DNA of 64,000 bases from NCBI GenBank assembly GCA_031002005.1, contig CM061919.1:227042739-227106738 (forward strand). The letters are read 5' to 3'. Origin of the DNA: Vandiemenella viatica. Its lineage: Eukaryota; Arthropoda; Insecta; Orthoptera; Morabidae. Positions within the stretch are counted from its first letter, which is position 1; every line of letters starts with the position of its first letter. The notes below the pieces were generated by a model, which saw only the letters and a list, made by a program, of their open reading frames with translations, was not told the DNA's origin and searched no databases. Positions 10,190-21,700 of this stretch are shown here, one piece after another. Position numbers and translations under genes: made by a program.

Positions 10190-10400
10190 TATCTAAAGAT
10201 GAATGTTTTTTTGATTGTTCTTCATACAAATCATCCGATATCGATGAAACTTTGCACACTTATCCTTTGAAACAAGGAGAAAAATACTGTCTACATTTGG
10301 TTTAAAAATTATCTGTATAAATAACACATGTTGTCTCATAATTTAGAAATACTACTGGACAGCGATAGACAGACGCGTTGGATATGGAGGTCTCTCTACT
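10190..10400 (+). repeat. Fragment related to the 283-bp tandem unit
   Basis: The block atcgatgaaactttgcacac, then acaaggagaaaaatactgtc and tacatttggttt closely matches the core of the tandem units at 17435-19760 (aaacaaagagaaaaatactg and so on). A single unit lies here, away from the array. Start and end are approximate. Confidence 0.6.
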
Positions 10401-10420
10401 GTTTTTCCGTGTAGCGGTCA

Positions 10421-10700
10421 TGTAGCTCAGTGGCTCAAGCGCTGGCTTACTAATGTTTGGGTCGTGGTCTCCGGTTCAAATCTCCGTGGAGGCTAAGCTT
10501 TTTAAAAATTGTTTTTTATCGTAAGAGCCACGCTTGGGCCGTCGGTTATTAGGACTGAATGTTAAACTGTAGGTATCACAAAGTTAGGGATACAATGCGA
10601 GGAAAATCGTAGGTAGTCTTGCAATGCTGTAGGTGTACACTTTTTTACGTTATTTTGATCCCTCAGGGGTGATTCGCAGTCAGTGTGTGTGTGTGATCTG
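10421..10700 (+). mobile_element. tRNA-derived SINE (head with A and B boxes)
   Basis: The head reads tgtagctcagtggctcaagc (A-box region) and ctccggttcaaatctccgtg (B-box region), with spacing near that of a tRNA. There is no CCA or acceptor-stem pairing that I can see, and it runs on into a non-tRNA body of about 200 bp, so a SINE is more likely than a working tRNA gene. The head resembles the element at 15802. Confidence 0.7.
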
Positions 10701-11317
10701 CAGTAATAATACTATAAATGCGGAAGTAAGTCTCTGTCTTTTGTTGCCTTTTTGACGACTCATTGCCTATTCCGATATTGACGGAATTTGACAAGAAAAT
10801 CTATAGGGAGGGCACAGGATTTTTTTTTTCGGTTTGATTAACAGTTGTAGTCAGGAAATTTTGAGAACTTATCGAATGGTGACAGAGAGACGCATGTGTG
10901 TGTTAGTCTGTAATATTAGGTCGCTTGCTCAAGCTGTGCTTCGCGCGCATTATGTTAGTGTATAATTTGTTAATAAATTTCGTTTAGAGAAAAATTATTT
11001 TGCCTTCTTTTTTGACATGCCTTGCGGACGTAAACTGGCCTAAGAAAAGAAATAAATAAAGCTGCCCTTAGTTAACACCTCTCCCCCCCCCCCCACACAT
11101 CCCCTCACCTTCGTTTGTTTTTCTATTTTTAAGTATGTTGGAAATTTATTCTCTTCACGAGACTGGTTCGATGGTAGAATGATATAGTGAAGGGTTTCCT
11201 GCCATATTATGCCGTTTCGGTGTTGTTTGGGACCAATCCTTCGTTACCAACAACTTTCTATATTCAATTCTGGCAATGAAATTCTTAATCCACTCGTACA
11301 AAGTCGCGGTATCAACT
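10701..11317. other. No recognised feature; short TG repeat and a C-run nearby
   Basis: A short TG microsatellite lies at about 10683-10694, just before this stretch, and a run of 12 C is at 11083-11094. No coding similarity is seen. Confidence 0.35.
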
Positions 11318-12186
11318 AGTGCTATATACAACGATCAAAACGATAGACGACTGTAAACAGTTGCAGCGTGATCTAGATAGGATATCTAGTTGGGTCGGTG
11401 AACATGGGAAGAAGATAAATCCAAAGAAGAGTCAACTTATTAAATACACTAATAAAAAACACAAGGTTAATTATGAATATAACGTGGGAAAAGAATTGCT
11501 TGCTGAAGACTTGGCATTACATTTGATAACAAGCTTAACTGGGCAGGATACATTGGACAGGTGGTAGGGAAACGTTTCAAAATTCTGCACTTGTTGGAGA
11601 GAGTGATAATGGGATTTACGAGAGAAGTAAAGGAATTGGGTTGCAAAAACATTGGTCAGACCATTGCTAGAATAGGGTAGTGTAGTATGGGACCCACATT
11701 TTGCGTATTAAATACAGGAGTTGGAGAGGGTGCAAAAAAGGGCTGCTAGATTTGTTTCTGGAAATTATCATAGAATGCAATCAGTGGCAGATATGATAAA
11801 GGAGCTGGAATAGGATTCATTGCAAGACAGGAGGAGGATTTATAGGCTCATGGGAGTGTACAGGGCATATACTGGCGATGAGGCATGGAAAGATATTGGA
11901 GTAATTATGAAAAATAGTGCATGGAAGGGAGAAGATGACCATGATCACAAGCTGGCACTCGATTTCAGGCACAAGGGTGTGGGAAGATTCTCTTTTTTAG
12001 GTAAGGGTGTCAGGGATTGGAATGAGTTACCAATGGAAATGATGAAAACTTACCGAAAACGTGGAAATAATTTAAAGTTAAAATTTGTAGAGAGCAAATG
12101 TAGGTGGGTGCAGGAAAGTGGAAAGGTGAGTTTGCAGGGAAATTGCCACCTGTGCCTGTGCTCCATTACAATTAAATTAAATTAAA
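11318..12186 (+). pseudogene. TTAAA-tailed LINE, 3' half with intact 3' end
   Basis: It starts just after the FADD motif with KTIDDCKQLQRDLDRISSWV and INPKKSQLIKYTNKK (palm/thumb). The C-terminal part from about 11650 is frameshifted and then readable at 11820-12185: RRRIYRLMGVYRAYTGDEAW, KLALDFRHKGVGRFSFLGKG and DWNELP. The 3' end has the conserved tgtgctccatta followed by the tail caattaaattaaattaaact. Typical of CR1/L2-like LINEs, which end in short tandem tails instead of poly-A. At least three frameshifts or stops, so dead. Confidence 0.85.
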
Positions 12187-12734
12187 CTAAACTGATGTCA
12201 AACCAATTTTCCTGTAATTATTTTCTTCTGATATAGAGCGATTTGTTAGCTCAATTGATTAAGGGTTGTGACTGGTGACCTTACGGCGAAACGTAAAGGT
12301 ACAACTAAGCCTCAAGATAAAAGCTTACACCAGATTCACTTACGTTACCGCAAACATTAATTTGCGCCATTAATCCAGAGATAAGACATCAAAGAAATGT
12401 TGGATGAAAAATTCTGCTTTTTTCTCTTTATTGGATACCCTCTTCTCCTTGTAAATTTAGGTTGCATGCAATGCTTTAATCGCATTCGAGTGCATCATTT
12501 GCTTTTACCTCTGCTTGAAACTACCATTAGTTAGCAAAGTTTGTATTTGTTGCTGACCCACAAACATTCAATATTGTTCTCGCAAGCAATATTTGAAGAG
12601 GTGCTGCCTAGCGTGTGTATGAACAGATTGCTTTGTTTGTATCCAAACTTTGATATAAATTACCTAATAGAATCGTCAAGTCGCACACATCACACTGATT
12701 ATATAGCAGTGACCGTGGTGGATATTTCCACTGC
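12187..12734. other. No recognised feature
   Basis: A weak tRNA A-box-like string (ttagctcaattgattaaggg) occurs near 12247 but no B-box follows at tRNA spacing. Nothing else was recognised. Confidence 0.3.
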
Positions 12735-12885
12735 AAGGACCGAGCGTGGTGCGAGAGCAGTCATGCTCTGACCTCGCATTCGGGAGGATATGGGTTCGAA
12801 TCCTCGTCATACCATCCAGATTTGGGTTTTCCATGGTTTTCCCAAACCACTCCAGCCAAATACTGAGATGGTTACCTTTATATCA
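12735..12885 (+). mobile_element. SINE (family B), plus orientation
   Basis: This is the best view of the family's 5' half: gaccgagcgtggtgcgagag, then cctcgcattcgggaggatat, the B-box gggttcgaatcctcg, then ccatccagatttgggttttc, and cactccagccaaatactgag. The 3' part found in other copies is truncated after gatggttacc. Confidence 0.8.
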
Positions 12886-12929
12886 ACTGCGAGAAAGAAA
12901 CTTAAACAATGGATATACTTTTTTTTCTG

Positions 12930-14265
12930 TCATCAGTCTCTCGGCTGGTTTAATGCAATACTCCATCACTTCCTATCTTGCGATAATCTTCACATTTCTA
13001 CATACCCCTTACAACATACGTCCTCAATTATCTGTTTCATTTATTCTAATCTCTGCTTCCCTCTCCAGTTCTTAATTTCGACTGTTCCCTCCACTAACAA
13101 ATCAACCAATCCAGCATGTCTCAAAATATGACCTACCAACCTGTCTCTTTTTTCCGTAAGCTTCTTCCACAAACTTCTTTCCTCGCCCATCATTTCCAAA
13201 ACTCGTTCATTTCTTACTTTGTCTGTCCACTTAATTTTCAGCATTCTTCTGTAGCACCACATCTCAAATGCTTCGATTTTCTTTCTTTCCGGTATTCTTA
13301 AAGTCAAATCTTCGCTACCATAAAGTGCTGTGCTCCACACGCAGTATTTTAAAAAGTTCTTTCTAATTCCTAGATCAATATTTGAAACTAAAAGATTTCT
13401 CTTTTTCATGAAGGCTCTTTTTGCTAGTGCTATTCTGCTTCTAACATCATTCTTCTTCGGCCATTAGTTGTAATTTTGTTTCACAAGTAGCAGAATTCAC
13501 TTACTTCTCCTATTGCATCTGATCCTATTTTTATATTTAATCTACTGTGATTGGTATCATTTCTGCTACTTTTTATCACATTTGTCTTGCTTTGATTTAT
13601 ATTCAGTCCAAAATCTTCCTACAGTATTTTGTTCATGCCATTCAGTATTTTCTCAATATCCTCAGCCCTTTCTGCTAACAGACAATGTCATCAGCAAATC
13701 GTAGCATACTGATTTTTCTCCCTGAAAACTTATGCCACATGGAAATTTTTCTTTTACTTTCTTTATTGCTTCCTCTACATGTTGAATATTAACGGGTATA
13801 GACTACAGCCTTGTCTCAAACCCTTTTTTATCTGATGCTTGTCTCTAATGATTCTCTACTTTTATTTCAGCCACCTGATTCTTGTATAGTTTATAAAGTA
13901 TTCTTCTATCGCGATACTTTAGACCTGATTGCTTTAAAATTTTGAACATCTTGTTGCACCTAACATTATCAAAAGCTTTTTCTAAATCAACAAATGCCAT
14001 AAAAGTATCTTTGTTTTTATTGATCCGCCCTTCAAGTATTAATCTTAAAGCCAGAACTGCTTCCCCTGTACCACAGTTTTTCCTAAACCCAACTATCTTC
14101 TTGACTACCCTTTCCATTCTTCTGTATATTATTCTGGTCAGTAATTTTGAACCATGTGACGTTATACTAATGGTGCAATAATTCTCACATTTGTCGGCTT
14201 CTGCTTTCTTCGGAATTGTGAAGATGATCTTTTTATTAAAATCAGTTGGAATTTGGACTCTACAA
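12930..14265 (-). pseudogene. RTE-like LINE, RT palm to C-terminus
   Basis: On the minus strand, from 14117 down: VGFRKNCGTGEAVLALRLIL, then FMAFVDLEKAFDNVRCNKMF (RT motif A with the catalytic Asp in FVDLEKAFD) and YRDRRILYKLYKNQ. A middle portion near 13680 reads as the complement of the FADD region. From 13409 down come YCVWSTALYGSEDLTLR, FEMWCYRRMLKIKWTDKVRN and LVGHILRHAGLVDLLVEGTV, the C-terminal block common in arthropod endonuclease-reverse transcriptase LINEs. The 3' end near 12930 has gatgacagaa. Frameshifts break it. Clade assignment is by motif memory. Confidence 0.8.
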
Positions 14266-15164
14266 ATTCAATATGATACAATGTACCGGAAAAATATCCT
14301 ATATCCTTACCGACCACATAATTTATCATTACGTGTGGTTTAGTTATAATCTTTCAATCAGATTCTGCTTGACAGGCAGAGAAAAAAAAAATTAATTTTT
14401 ATGGTATTAGCGTCACTATAGCTAATCAGTATTTTACGTTGCAGTTACTCTTTTTGTAAAAAAGTTTAACGAACAACACAACTTTTCTATTAGTTTGTTA
14501 TATTGTATAACTATATATAATATACTATAAATCTGTTTCCAACCATCGCATGCCAATAAAATAGCTATATCAACAATTGTATCATTCAAAGTGCCCTTTT
14601 ATTTAAAAATGGAAATAACATGGAGATTATTCCTCATCTTCGTTTTTATATTGTTCAATCGGTGGCCCGGAACCCCATGAAGTGATGGTAATCAAACACC
14701 ATGCATAAATGGTTGGAAACGAGGTACGGCTGTTCCATTGCCCTGTAAGCTGCCTGAGTGCACAGTACGAGTCATCTGACGTCATAGTGCTGAATGTCAT
14801 CAAAGGGCAGACAGTGATAGGAAGGAAGCCGTGCGGTTCCTTGGCCTCTGTGCTCCCTTTGAGTGACCCGACCCTACTTCTCCCTTCTCAAATCACGCGA
14901 AACTGTTCGACCTATGACACTGTCAGAAATAGTAGTGGAATCTTCCATAAGATTTGAAAGATATTGTAGTTCCTATTACATACTTTTTAAAAAATTTAAA
15001 AAAATGGTATGTGTTGCTTCTAACATTTGTTACGAATACATGAGAGAGAGTTTCCGATTCGAAAAATTACCATCTTTCTTTCCCTGTCACTTGTCGAATG
15101 AAATTGACCTGGTAACTTTGTTTTACTAGAATCGTTACTATGTGAATGGTCTGATACGGATACA
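14266..15164. other. No recognised feature
   Basis: AT-rich at 14280-14700, then more balanced sequence to 15160. No coding similarity and no second copy noticed. Confidence 0.3.
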
Positions 15165-15620
15165 TTTAAGTTAACGAGGGTGCAAACAAGGGCTGCTAGA
15201 TTTGTTTCTGGATATTATCGCAGAACGCAATCAGTAACAGATATGATAAAAGAGCTGGAATGGGACTCATTGGAAGACAGAAGGAGGGTGAAGAGGGTCA
15301 TGGGATTGTACAAGGCGTATATTGGTGATGAGGCATGGAAAGATAATGGTGTAAGAATTGAAAGTAATGCATGGAAGGGAAAAGAATACCATGACCACAA
15401 GCTGGCATTCGATTTCAGGCACAAGGGTGTAGGAAGATTCTCTTTTTCAGGTAAGGGTGTTGGAATTAGTTACCAAGAGAAATGTTGAATGATTTGCCAA
15501 AAACGTTGAAAGAATTTAAGGTTAAAATTTGTAAAGGGTAAATGTAGGTGGATGCAGAAAAGGTGTTTAGGGAAATTGCCACCGGAGCATGTGCTCCATT
15601 GCAATTTAATTTAATTTAAA
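15165..15620 (+). pseudogene. TTAAA-tailed LINE, 5'-truncated 3' end
   Basis: The frame reads QTRAARFVSGYYRRTQSVTD, then MIKELEWDSLEDRRRVKRVM, GLYKAYIGDEAWKD and KLAFDFRHKGVGRFSFSGKG, with a frameshift after GKGV. The 3' end carries caccggagcatgtgctccat and the tail gcaatttaatttaatttaaa. It is the same C-terminal domain as at 11820-12185 and 50420-50731, with about 75-85% identity by eye. Confidence 0.85.
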
Positions 15621-15801
15621 AAAGTGAAGCTGCTGTGAGATTTTACCCTCAGACAATGTTGCAATGTTTTTATGCCATCCTTATCGAAGGATTCTCAATA
15701 AAATCAAAAAATTATGTGACAACAAATATGAAATCTTATCTGAAATGTTTGACACGCAGAAATTTGTTTACATTTTATGAAGTGAGAAATTGAAGGCTGG
15801 A

Positions 15802-16075
15802 GTGGTTTCGTAGCTCAGTGGTTAAGGAACTTGCTTTCAAAAGTTCACTTCTCCGGTCCCAGGTTCAAATTCACGCAAGATTTTTTAAGTGTTTGATCAT
15901 GTGAGCTACGCCAGGTCTCTCCATGGTTCGGATTCCACTTTAGGTCTCACTTCAGAGGAAGAAATTGGCCATCGTACCTCTGACACATTGGTTTAGTATG
16001 CCTCTTTTGGGAGGATCCAACCAACCTTCGGGTTGTGGACTGGTGTCTTTAATTGAAGGGTATATAATTGCTGCA
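15802..16075 (+). mobile_element. tRNA-derived SINE
   Basis: Head with cgtagctcagtggttaagga (A-box) and cccaggttcaaattcacgca (B-box). The body includes ccatggttcggattccactt, which resembles the family A body (atggttcagattccatgttc at 39925), so this may be a relative of family A. It ends in an AT-rich stretch near 16075. Confidence 0.75.
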
Positions 16076-16795
16076 TGTTTTTTTCAAATGTCTAGTAAGC
16101 ATTTTTGTATTAATTAATATATTTAGGATCAGAGAGAACCGTAAGTATGTATTTAATATTTGGTGCAGTTGGCAATAGCGTAAGATTGTGTTGGCCCGAT
16201 AAACTACAAGTTAGGCATTAATATATTGTCTCTGTTAGCCACAGAGGCAATATAGCTATATAGGAATTAATTTATAGCGTTTGGGAAGGAAGCACGCACT
16301 TGGTAGGTTGGCTCCATAAGACATAATATGAAGTGCTGAAGGCTCAATATTATGTCAAATATTTTGTGAGTACTGGAAGATGCTGAAGAAGTACTGAAAT
16401 TTTGAAACAAGCTGATATATACCATTTGATCATTTCTCAATTTAACGGAATAAAATAATTTTTATAGATATAATATTACTAATTTTGTATAGCTTGCCGT
16501 GTTTAAGTCAGTTATTAAAATAATAGTGGTCATCATGGTAAATAATTCCTATTGAAACCATCCCTATTACATAAATCTAAACGCCCATAGTTAAAAACAA
16601 TGAATAGAAAGAATGAGGCTATTTTCTATGTATTAAAAACCAAATTAAGTTGATAAATTAACAAAGGTTTATTAATATTGAAGTCCATCTTCTACTGAAT
16701 TTATTTCTTCTCTTCTATCAGTTATCAATCCTAAGAATGGTTTGTAGCAATTCTCCACGTAAGGCGCTTCTCTGCCTTTCCTTTTTAATTCTTCA
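16076..16795. other. No recognised feature
   Basis: AT-rich; short inverted words only. No coding similarity. Confidence 0.3.
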
Positions 16796-16997
16796 TAAAG
16801 GAGCGTGCATAAACCAGGTAGCTCCATTTTGGCCTCCTGTGAAACCCCCCCCCCCCCCACGTAGCCCTACGTTATGAAAGGAAAGCTACGTGGCCTGACT
16901 CAGAACCCCCCTCCACCCACGTAACCCAGCGTAGCCTTCCAGCCAACCCTTCCCCCCCCCCCTGGACCGAGCCACGTAGTTTGTGCACGCTCCCTAA
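16796..16997. mobile_element. 202-bp MITE with C-runs and AGGAGCGTGCA-type ends
   Basis: The left end (taaaggagcgtgcataaacc at 16796) and the inverted right end (ttagggagcgtgcacaaact, complement of 16997 backwards) match closely, and both run on into ACGTGGC or GGTAGC. Inside are C-runs of 14 (16845-16858) and 11 (16952-16962) and repeated ctacgt/acgtag words. The layout (GTGCA near the end, then ACGT, then a C-run) resembles the 3137-4331 element, suggesting related families. Target duplication is not clear. Confidence 0.75.
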
Positions 16998-17294
16998 CTG
17001 CTGCATTTCATGTCCCTCATAATGAAACGTTACCGTATACCGCCGTAATAAAATGTAACTAATTATTATTAAAATTTATTAAAATGCATATGATGCTAGA
17101 AATGAATTACTAATCATTAGTGAGAATAAAACAGACATAAGATGTATTTAAATTTAATTATTATAAACAGTCAAAAATTACACACAAACATCTTTTGACC
17201 ACTAAAATTAAATTAATAAGTAAAACAAAGCAAAAAAACGTTCTGATTTTCTTTTTAACCGACTTCAAAAAAAGGAGGAGGTTCTCAATTCGTC

Positions 17295-17331
<37 letters not shown>

Positions 17332-17434
17332 TATGTTCAGCGATATCTTCGCCAATTTTGAACCGGTTTAAATTAAATTTTTATAGAGGATAGGGTATAC
17401 CTCCAAAGTGGTCCCATATGAATTTCATTGAGAA

Positions 17435-19760
17435 ACCACCCCTCTACCCCTTTCCACCCCTTCATTTTTATAATAATCCACATTTTTTATTCGATCTCGA
17501 TGAAACTTTGGACATATATAGCCAAAAATAAAGAAAAAAATACTGTCAACTTTTGGTTTAAAAAACTGAACCCCTCAACCCCTATCCACCCCCTTATTTT
17601 TGCCAATTTTCTTTATTCAAAGCTACAGTCTACACCTTTTAACTGAACTCCATTAAAGTTGGCAATTACATGTTGTTTTTCATGGAGATGGTTTCTGATC
17701 AAAAAAATAAAAATAAAAAACCACCCCTCTTCCCTTTACACCCCTTAATTTTATATAAACCTACATTTATTATCTGATTTTTATTGAACTTTGCCAATCT
17801 ATACTTTAAAACAAAGTGAAAAGTCCTGTCAACATTTGGTCTGCCAAAGCTCAACCCCTTCCCTCCTTCCACCCCTTTAATTATTGTCAATGTTGTTCAT
17901 AAAAAGCTACACTCGACACCGTTTGACCGATTATCATCAAAGTTGGCATATACATGTAATTTTTCATGGAGAATCTGACCAAAATATAAATAAATAAAAA
18001 ACCACCCCTCTCCCCTTTACACCCCTTAATTTTTATACAAATCCACATTTTTTATCCGATTTCGATCAAACGTTGGACATGTATAGTCGAAAACAAAGAG
18101 AAAAATACTGTCTACTTTTGGTTTGAAAAAACTAAAGCCCTCTCCCCCTATCTTCCCCCTAAATTTTTACTAATGTTCTTTATACAAAGCTACAGTCAAC
18201 ACCATTTAACAGGTCTCCATTAAAGTTGGCATATACATGTAATTTTCCATAGAGAAGGTTTCTGTCAAAAAAAATAAATAAATAAACCACCTCATGTCTC
18301 CCTTTACACCCCTTACTTTTATAGAAATCTACATTTCTTATCTGATTTTTATTGAACTTTGCCCATGTATACATTAAAACAAAGGGAAAAATTCTGTCAA
18401 CATTTGGTTTGCCAAAGCGCAACCCCTTTCCCTCCTTCAACCCCATTATCTTTTGTCAATGTTCTTTATAAAAAGCTACAGTCCCGATCGTTTGACCGAT
18501 TACCACGAAAGTTAGTGTTTAAATGTATTTTTTTTACGAAGAAGGTGTCTAACCAAAAGATCTAAAAACCACCCCCTCTCCCCATTAAACCGCTTAATTT
18601 TTATACACAACCTCAGTTTTTATCCCGTTTAGGCAGAACTTAGCAAATTTTTACTATAAAACAAAGAGAAAAATAATGCCAACTCTTGGTTTGCAAAAAC
18701 TGAACCCCTCTCCCCGTTTCCACCCCATTGATTTTTGTCAATTTCTTTTTAGAAAGTTACAGTCGACACCATTTGACCGATCTTTATGAAAGTTGGCACA
18801 TGTATATGTAATTTTTTATGGATAAGATTTCTGACCAAAAATTCAAAAACACTACACTAGCTCCCCTTCCCTTAATATTTGTACAAAAACCACATTTTAA
18901 TCCGATTCGGTGGAACTTCGAATGCGTATACTTTAAAACAAATAGAAAAAGAAAAATACTGTCTACATAACTTTCACAAAAACGCAAACCCTATCCCCCT
19001 TTCTACCCCTTTAATTACTGTCAATGTTCTTTATACAAAGCTACTGTTTCTTTCTGATTTTGAAAAAAGTATGCACATGTATACTGCAAAAAAAAAAAAA
19101 AAAAAAAACAGAAAAATGCTGTCTACATTTGGTTTCGAGAGACCAAACTCCACTCGTTCCTTTCCATCCTTTAATCTACAGTTTCTATCGGATTCTGAAG
19201 GACATTTGCAGACGTATACTTTAAAACATACAGAACAATTGTGTTTAAATTAGGTTGCAGAAGCCCAACCCCTCTTCCCTTCTCCCCCACCCCTCCTAAT
19301 TTCCAATGTTCTTTATAGATACCCACAGTTTTGTCAGATTTCCATGGAACACTGCACATGTATACTTAAAAACAAAGTGAACCATAGTGTCTACATTATG
19401 TTTACATAACCCTACCACTCACTCCCTTTCCCCATTTAATTTTTGCAAATGTTCTTTACACAAAGCTACAGTTTTTATCTGGTTTCGATGGAAATTTGGA
19501 CATGTATACTTTAAAACAAAGAGAAAAATACTGCGCACACTAGCTTTACAGAAACAAAACTACTCTTCGTCTGTACACCCTATATGTTTTTTTATACATA
19601 CCTACAGTTTTATCTGATATCAATAGAAATTTACACACGTATACTTTAAATCAATCAGAAAAGGCAGTCTACATTTTGATTACAAAAGCCCAATCCGTCT
19701 TCCTCTTTACCCTCACCCCTTTTAATTTCCAATGTTCTTTACAAAAATCCACAGTTTTAA
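17435..19760 (+). repeat. Diverged tandem array, unit about 283 bp
   Basis: The word accacc followed by cct-rich sequence starts at 17435, 17720, 18001, 18286 and 18568, with a weaker match near 18849. Intervals are 285, 281, 285, 282 and 281 bp. Each unit has a C-rich stretch (such as cctttacacccctt), then tctgatttttattgaacttt, an aaacaaagagaaaaa block, and a half-unit with aaagctacag and gaccgat. After 18900 the units shorten and drift. Very small open frames occur but differ from unit to unit, so this is non-coding satellite-like sequence. Confidence 0.9.
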
Positions 19761-20098
19761 ATCCCATCAAAATCAATTAAGCTATGTTTAAGTGATGGCA
19801 TAATATTTATAAAATAAATGTGTCATAATGTCTCAACATATACTTCAGATTTCAACTTGGATCCCAAGCTTTCACGTTGTGAAAACGAATTAAAATTCAG
19901 TTTTTTCTGTGTGATGCCGGAGCAAACAGATATATTGCGGAGACAGATTTCTGTATGTGGTATGTATTAATCTCTGAGCTATCAGGAAGTTCGCAAAATG
20001 GGAACTGCTGCGGCATATTTAAAATACAAAACAATCTATAATACCACTAAAAATTTAAAAATAAAATAATTGTTTAAAAAAACATAAAAACCGCCTTC

Positions 20099-20228
20099 AA
20101 AAAAAAGCACTAAAAATTTTAAAATAACTTTATACCTTGCTTAGGAAAAAGTAAATCTAAATGGATAATATTTTACAATATTGTCATTGAAATTTTTACA
20201 TTAATTAGTTATTTTTGGAGTCGGTGCC
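20099..20228 (+). repeat. Left arm of a 130-bp inverted repeat
   Basis: Pairs with 20626-20755 in inverted orientation at about 97% (four or five differences by eye), separated by a 397-bp spacer. The shared sequence runs from aaaagcactaaaaattttaa to the terminus ggagtcggtgcc. The spacer itself shows no coding similarity. Confidence 0.92.
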
Positions 20229-20625
20229 AGCGAAAGCAAGAAAAACAAAAAGATAAAAACAATAAGGAATATCAATAATACATAAAAAAAATCATGTTAC
20301 TGCTTACCTACAATTAATGCTAGAGACATGTTTCAACAAAACTCAAACATACAGATGATATGCCGCATTTATATTAACTGTAAATCGTTTACTGTACTAT
20401 GCAGCCTACCAACTGACACTGTAGCGCCAGAGATATGCCTGGATGACCAATAAGGCCGAGCCACAGATTAAAATACTGTTAATTTGTTTCCCTAAGCTGT
20501 CTCCCGCAATAACACTATTTGCCTCACGACATGCTATAAAATATTGGGAATGTTTGTTCGTACTCCCCGTTTCACCTGTAACACCAAAAGAAGTTCAGTA
20601 ATTCTATCTTCGCGATGTGACAGAT

Positions 20626-20755
20626 GGCACCGACTCCAAAAATAACTAATTAATGTAAAAACTTCAATGACAATAATGTAAAATATTGTCCATTTAGATT
20701 TACGTTTTCCTAAGCAAGGTATAAAGTTATTTTAAAATTTTTAGTGCTTTTTTTA
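20626..20755 (-). repeat. Right arm of the 130-bp inverted repeat
   Basis: Starts ggcaccgactccaaaaataa and is the near-perfect inverse of 20099-20228. The terminus faces the left arm's terminus, so the pair looks like two copies of one element end facing each other. Confidence 0.92.
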
Positions 20756-21439
20756 AACAATTATTTTATACAAAATAATAATTTACAGTTTTCAGCAGGA
20801 CAGGTAATGAAATTACTTGTTAAAATTTAATGTCCTCTTTTTCAATCACAGAAACTACTGAACCCAACTTATACAATGCCACGGTTAATTCACATAACCG
20901 ATCGTATGATATGCTGTCGGCTTTTTGGTCGTTCTCGTGCCCAAGCACACGTGAAGACATGAACCAGCGAAACCAAAAAGACCTCAAGGAGCTTCTCACT
21001 CCACCTTTCAAAACCTCGGGTTGTTGTTCCTCCTACTTGGCGGCTTATTCCTAGTCGAATCATCGTTGTAGTTCTCTTTCTCTCCCCATAGGTCACCTCA
21101 TAGGCAAATGGTCATGCCAACTTAGTGCTATTGAGTTTCTGAGTAAATTTCGCCCGTCAACACTGCCCACGCACAGAACTGCGACCAGCCCCCCTGTGAA
21201 CGGTGAAAGGTCGTATATCTGCCTCTTCAAACTAGCACGTCCTATTGTGTTTGTGACGCCTTTCGTTCCAGTCTGAATGGAGAGTTCGCCGTAACAGGCT
21301 AAAAATTAGCTGACCTCTGTTCTGCAGAAAATGCTTCCCACACCTTGGAAATATTACGCTAGGTCTGCGTACTGCATGCATTGCTGCATTACCCTGACAC
21401 CTCATATTAATGTGGTTACATGTGGCACCACAATAATTT
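20756..21439. other. No recognised feature
   Basis: No coding similarity, repeat or structural signal recognised. Confidence 0.3.
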
Positions 21440-21700
21440 GATTCTTATAATTTAATCTTAATCTTCCTCAATGGTTTTTTCCTTCTATATTTCCTTCAAC
21501 AATGACCTTAATCAAACCATTGTGACGCAAAAACATGGCCCATCATCTTGTCTATTCTTTACTGTAATTCCTTCCATAATATTGGTTCCTCAGCAGCTAT
21601 TCTCAGTACTTCACCATTAGGGACATAATCCATCCAGCTTATCTTCAGCATCCGTCCAGAACTCAAATACTTCCAGTCATCTCCTTTCTGCCATGGCATA
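21440..21700 (-). pseudogene. RTE-like LINE, C-terminal fragment
   Basis: On the minus strand scattered frames give MLKISWMDYVPN-like, VLRIAAEEPILWKE-like and FRHNGLIKVIVEGNIEG-like strings. This is the same C-terminal block as in the LINE at 12930-14265 (FEMWCYRRMLKIKWTDKVRN, GHILRHAGLVDLLVEGTV). Multiple frameshifts; a short fragment only. Confidence 0.6.

Larger units (their letters stand above)
17258..20228. mobile_element. Unclassified element with ACCGACTTC-type ends carrying a tandem array
   Basis: The left end reads accgacttcaaaaaaaggag from 17258. The right end at 20228, read inward on the minus strand, gives ggcaccgactccaaaaataa, so both ends share ACCGACTYCAAAAA in inverted orientation. 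The left end is followed by a T-run of 32 (17299-17330) and gcgatatcttcgccaatttt. No protein-coding similarity lies between them; most of the interior is the 283-bp tandem array. I recall similar end sequences as common in insect genomes but do not know the class. Confidence 0.5.

Noticed and set aside
10421..10500. A functional tRNA gene
   Set aside because: A- and B-box words are present but there is no matching acceptor stem or terminator, and a SINE body follows; the same holds for 6230-6305, 15802, 30240 and 39774.
12241..12300. tRNA-like A-box string
   Set aside because: No B-box at the right distance and no cloverleaf; probably chance.
17435..19760. CRISPR-like or minisatellite gene array
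   Set aside because: Units are about 283 bp, diverged and have no spacers; the host is eukaryotic. Small frames in the units are not shared between them.
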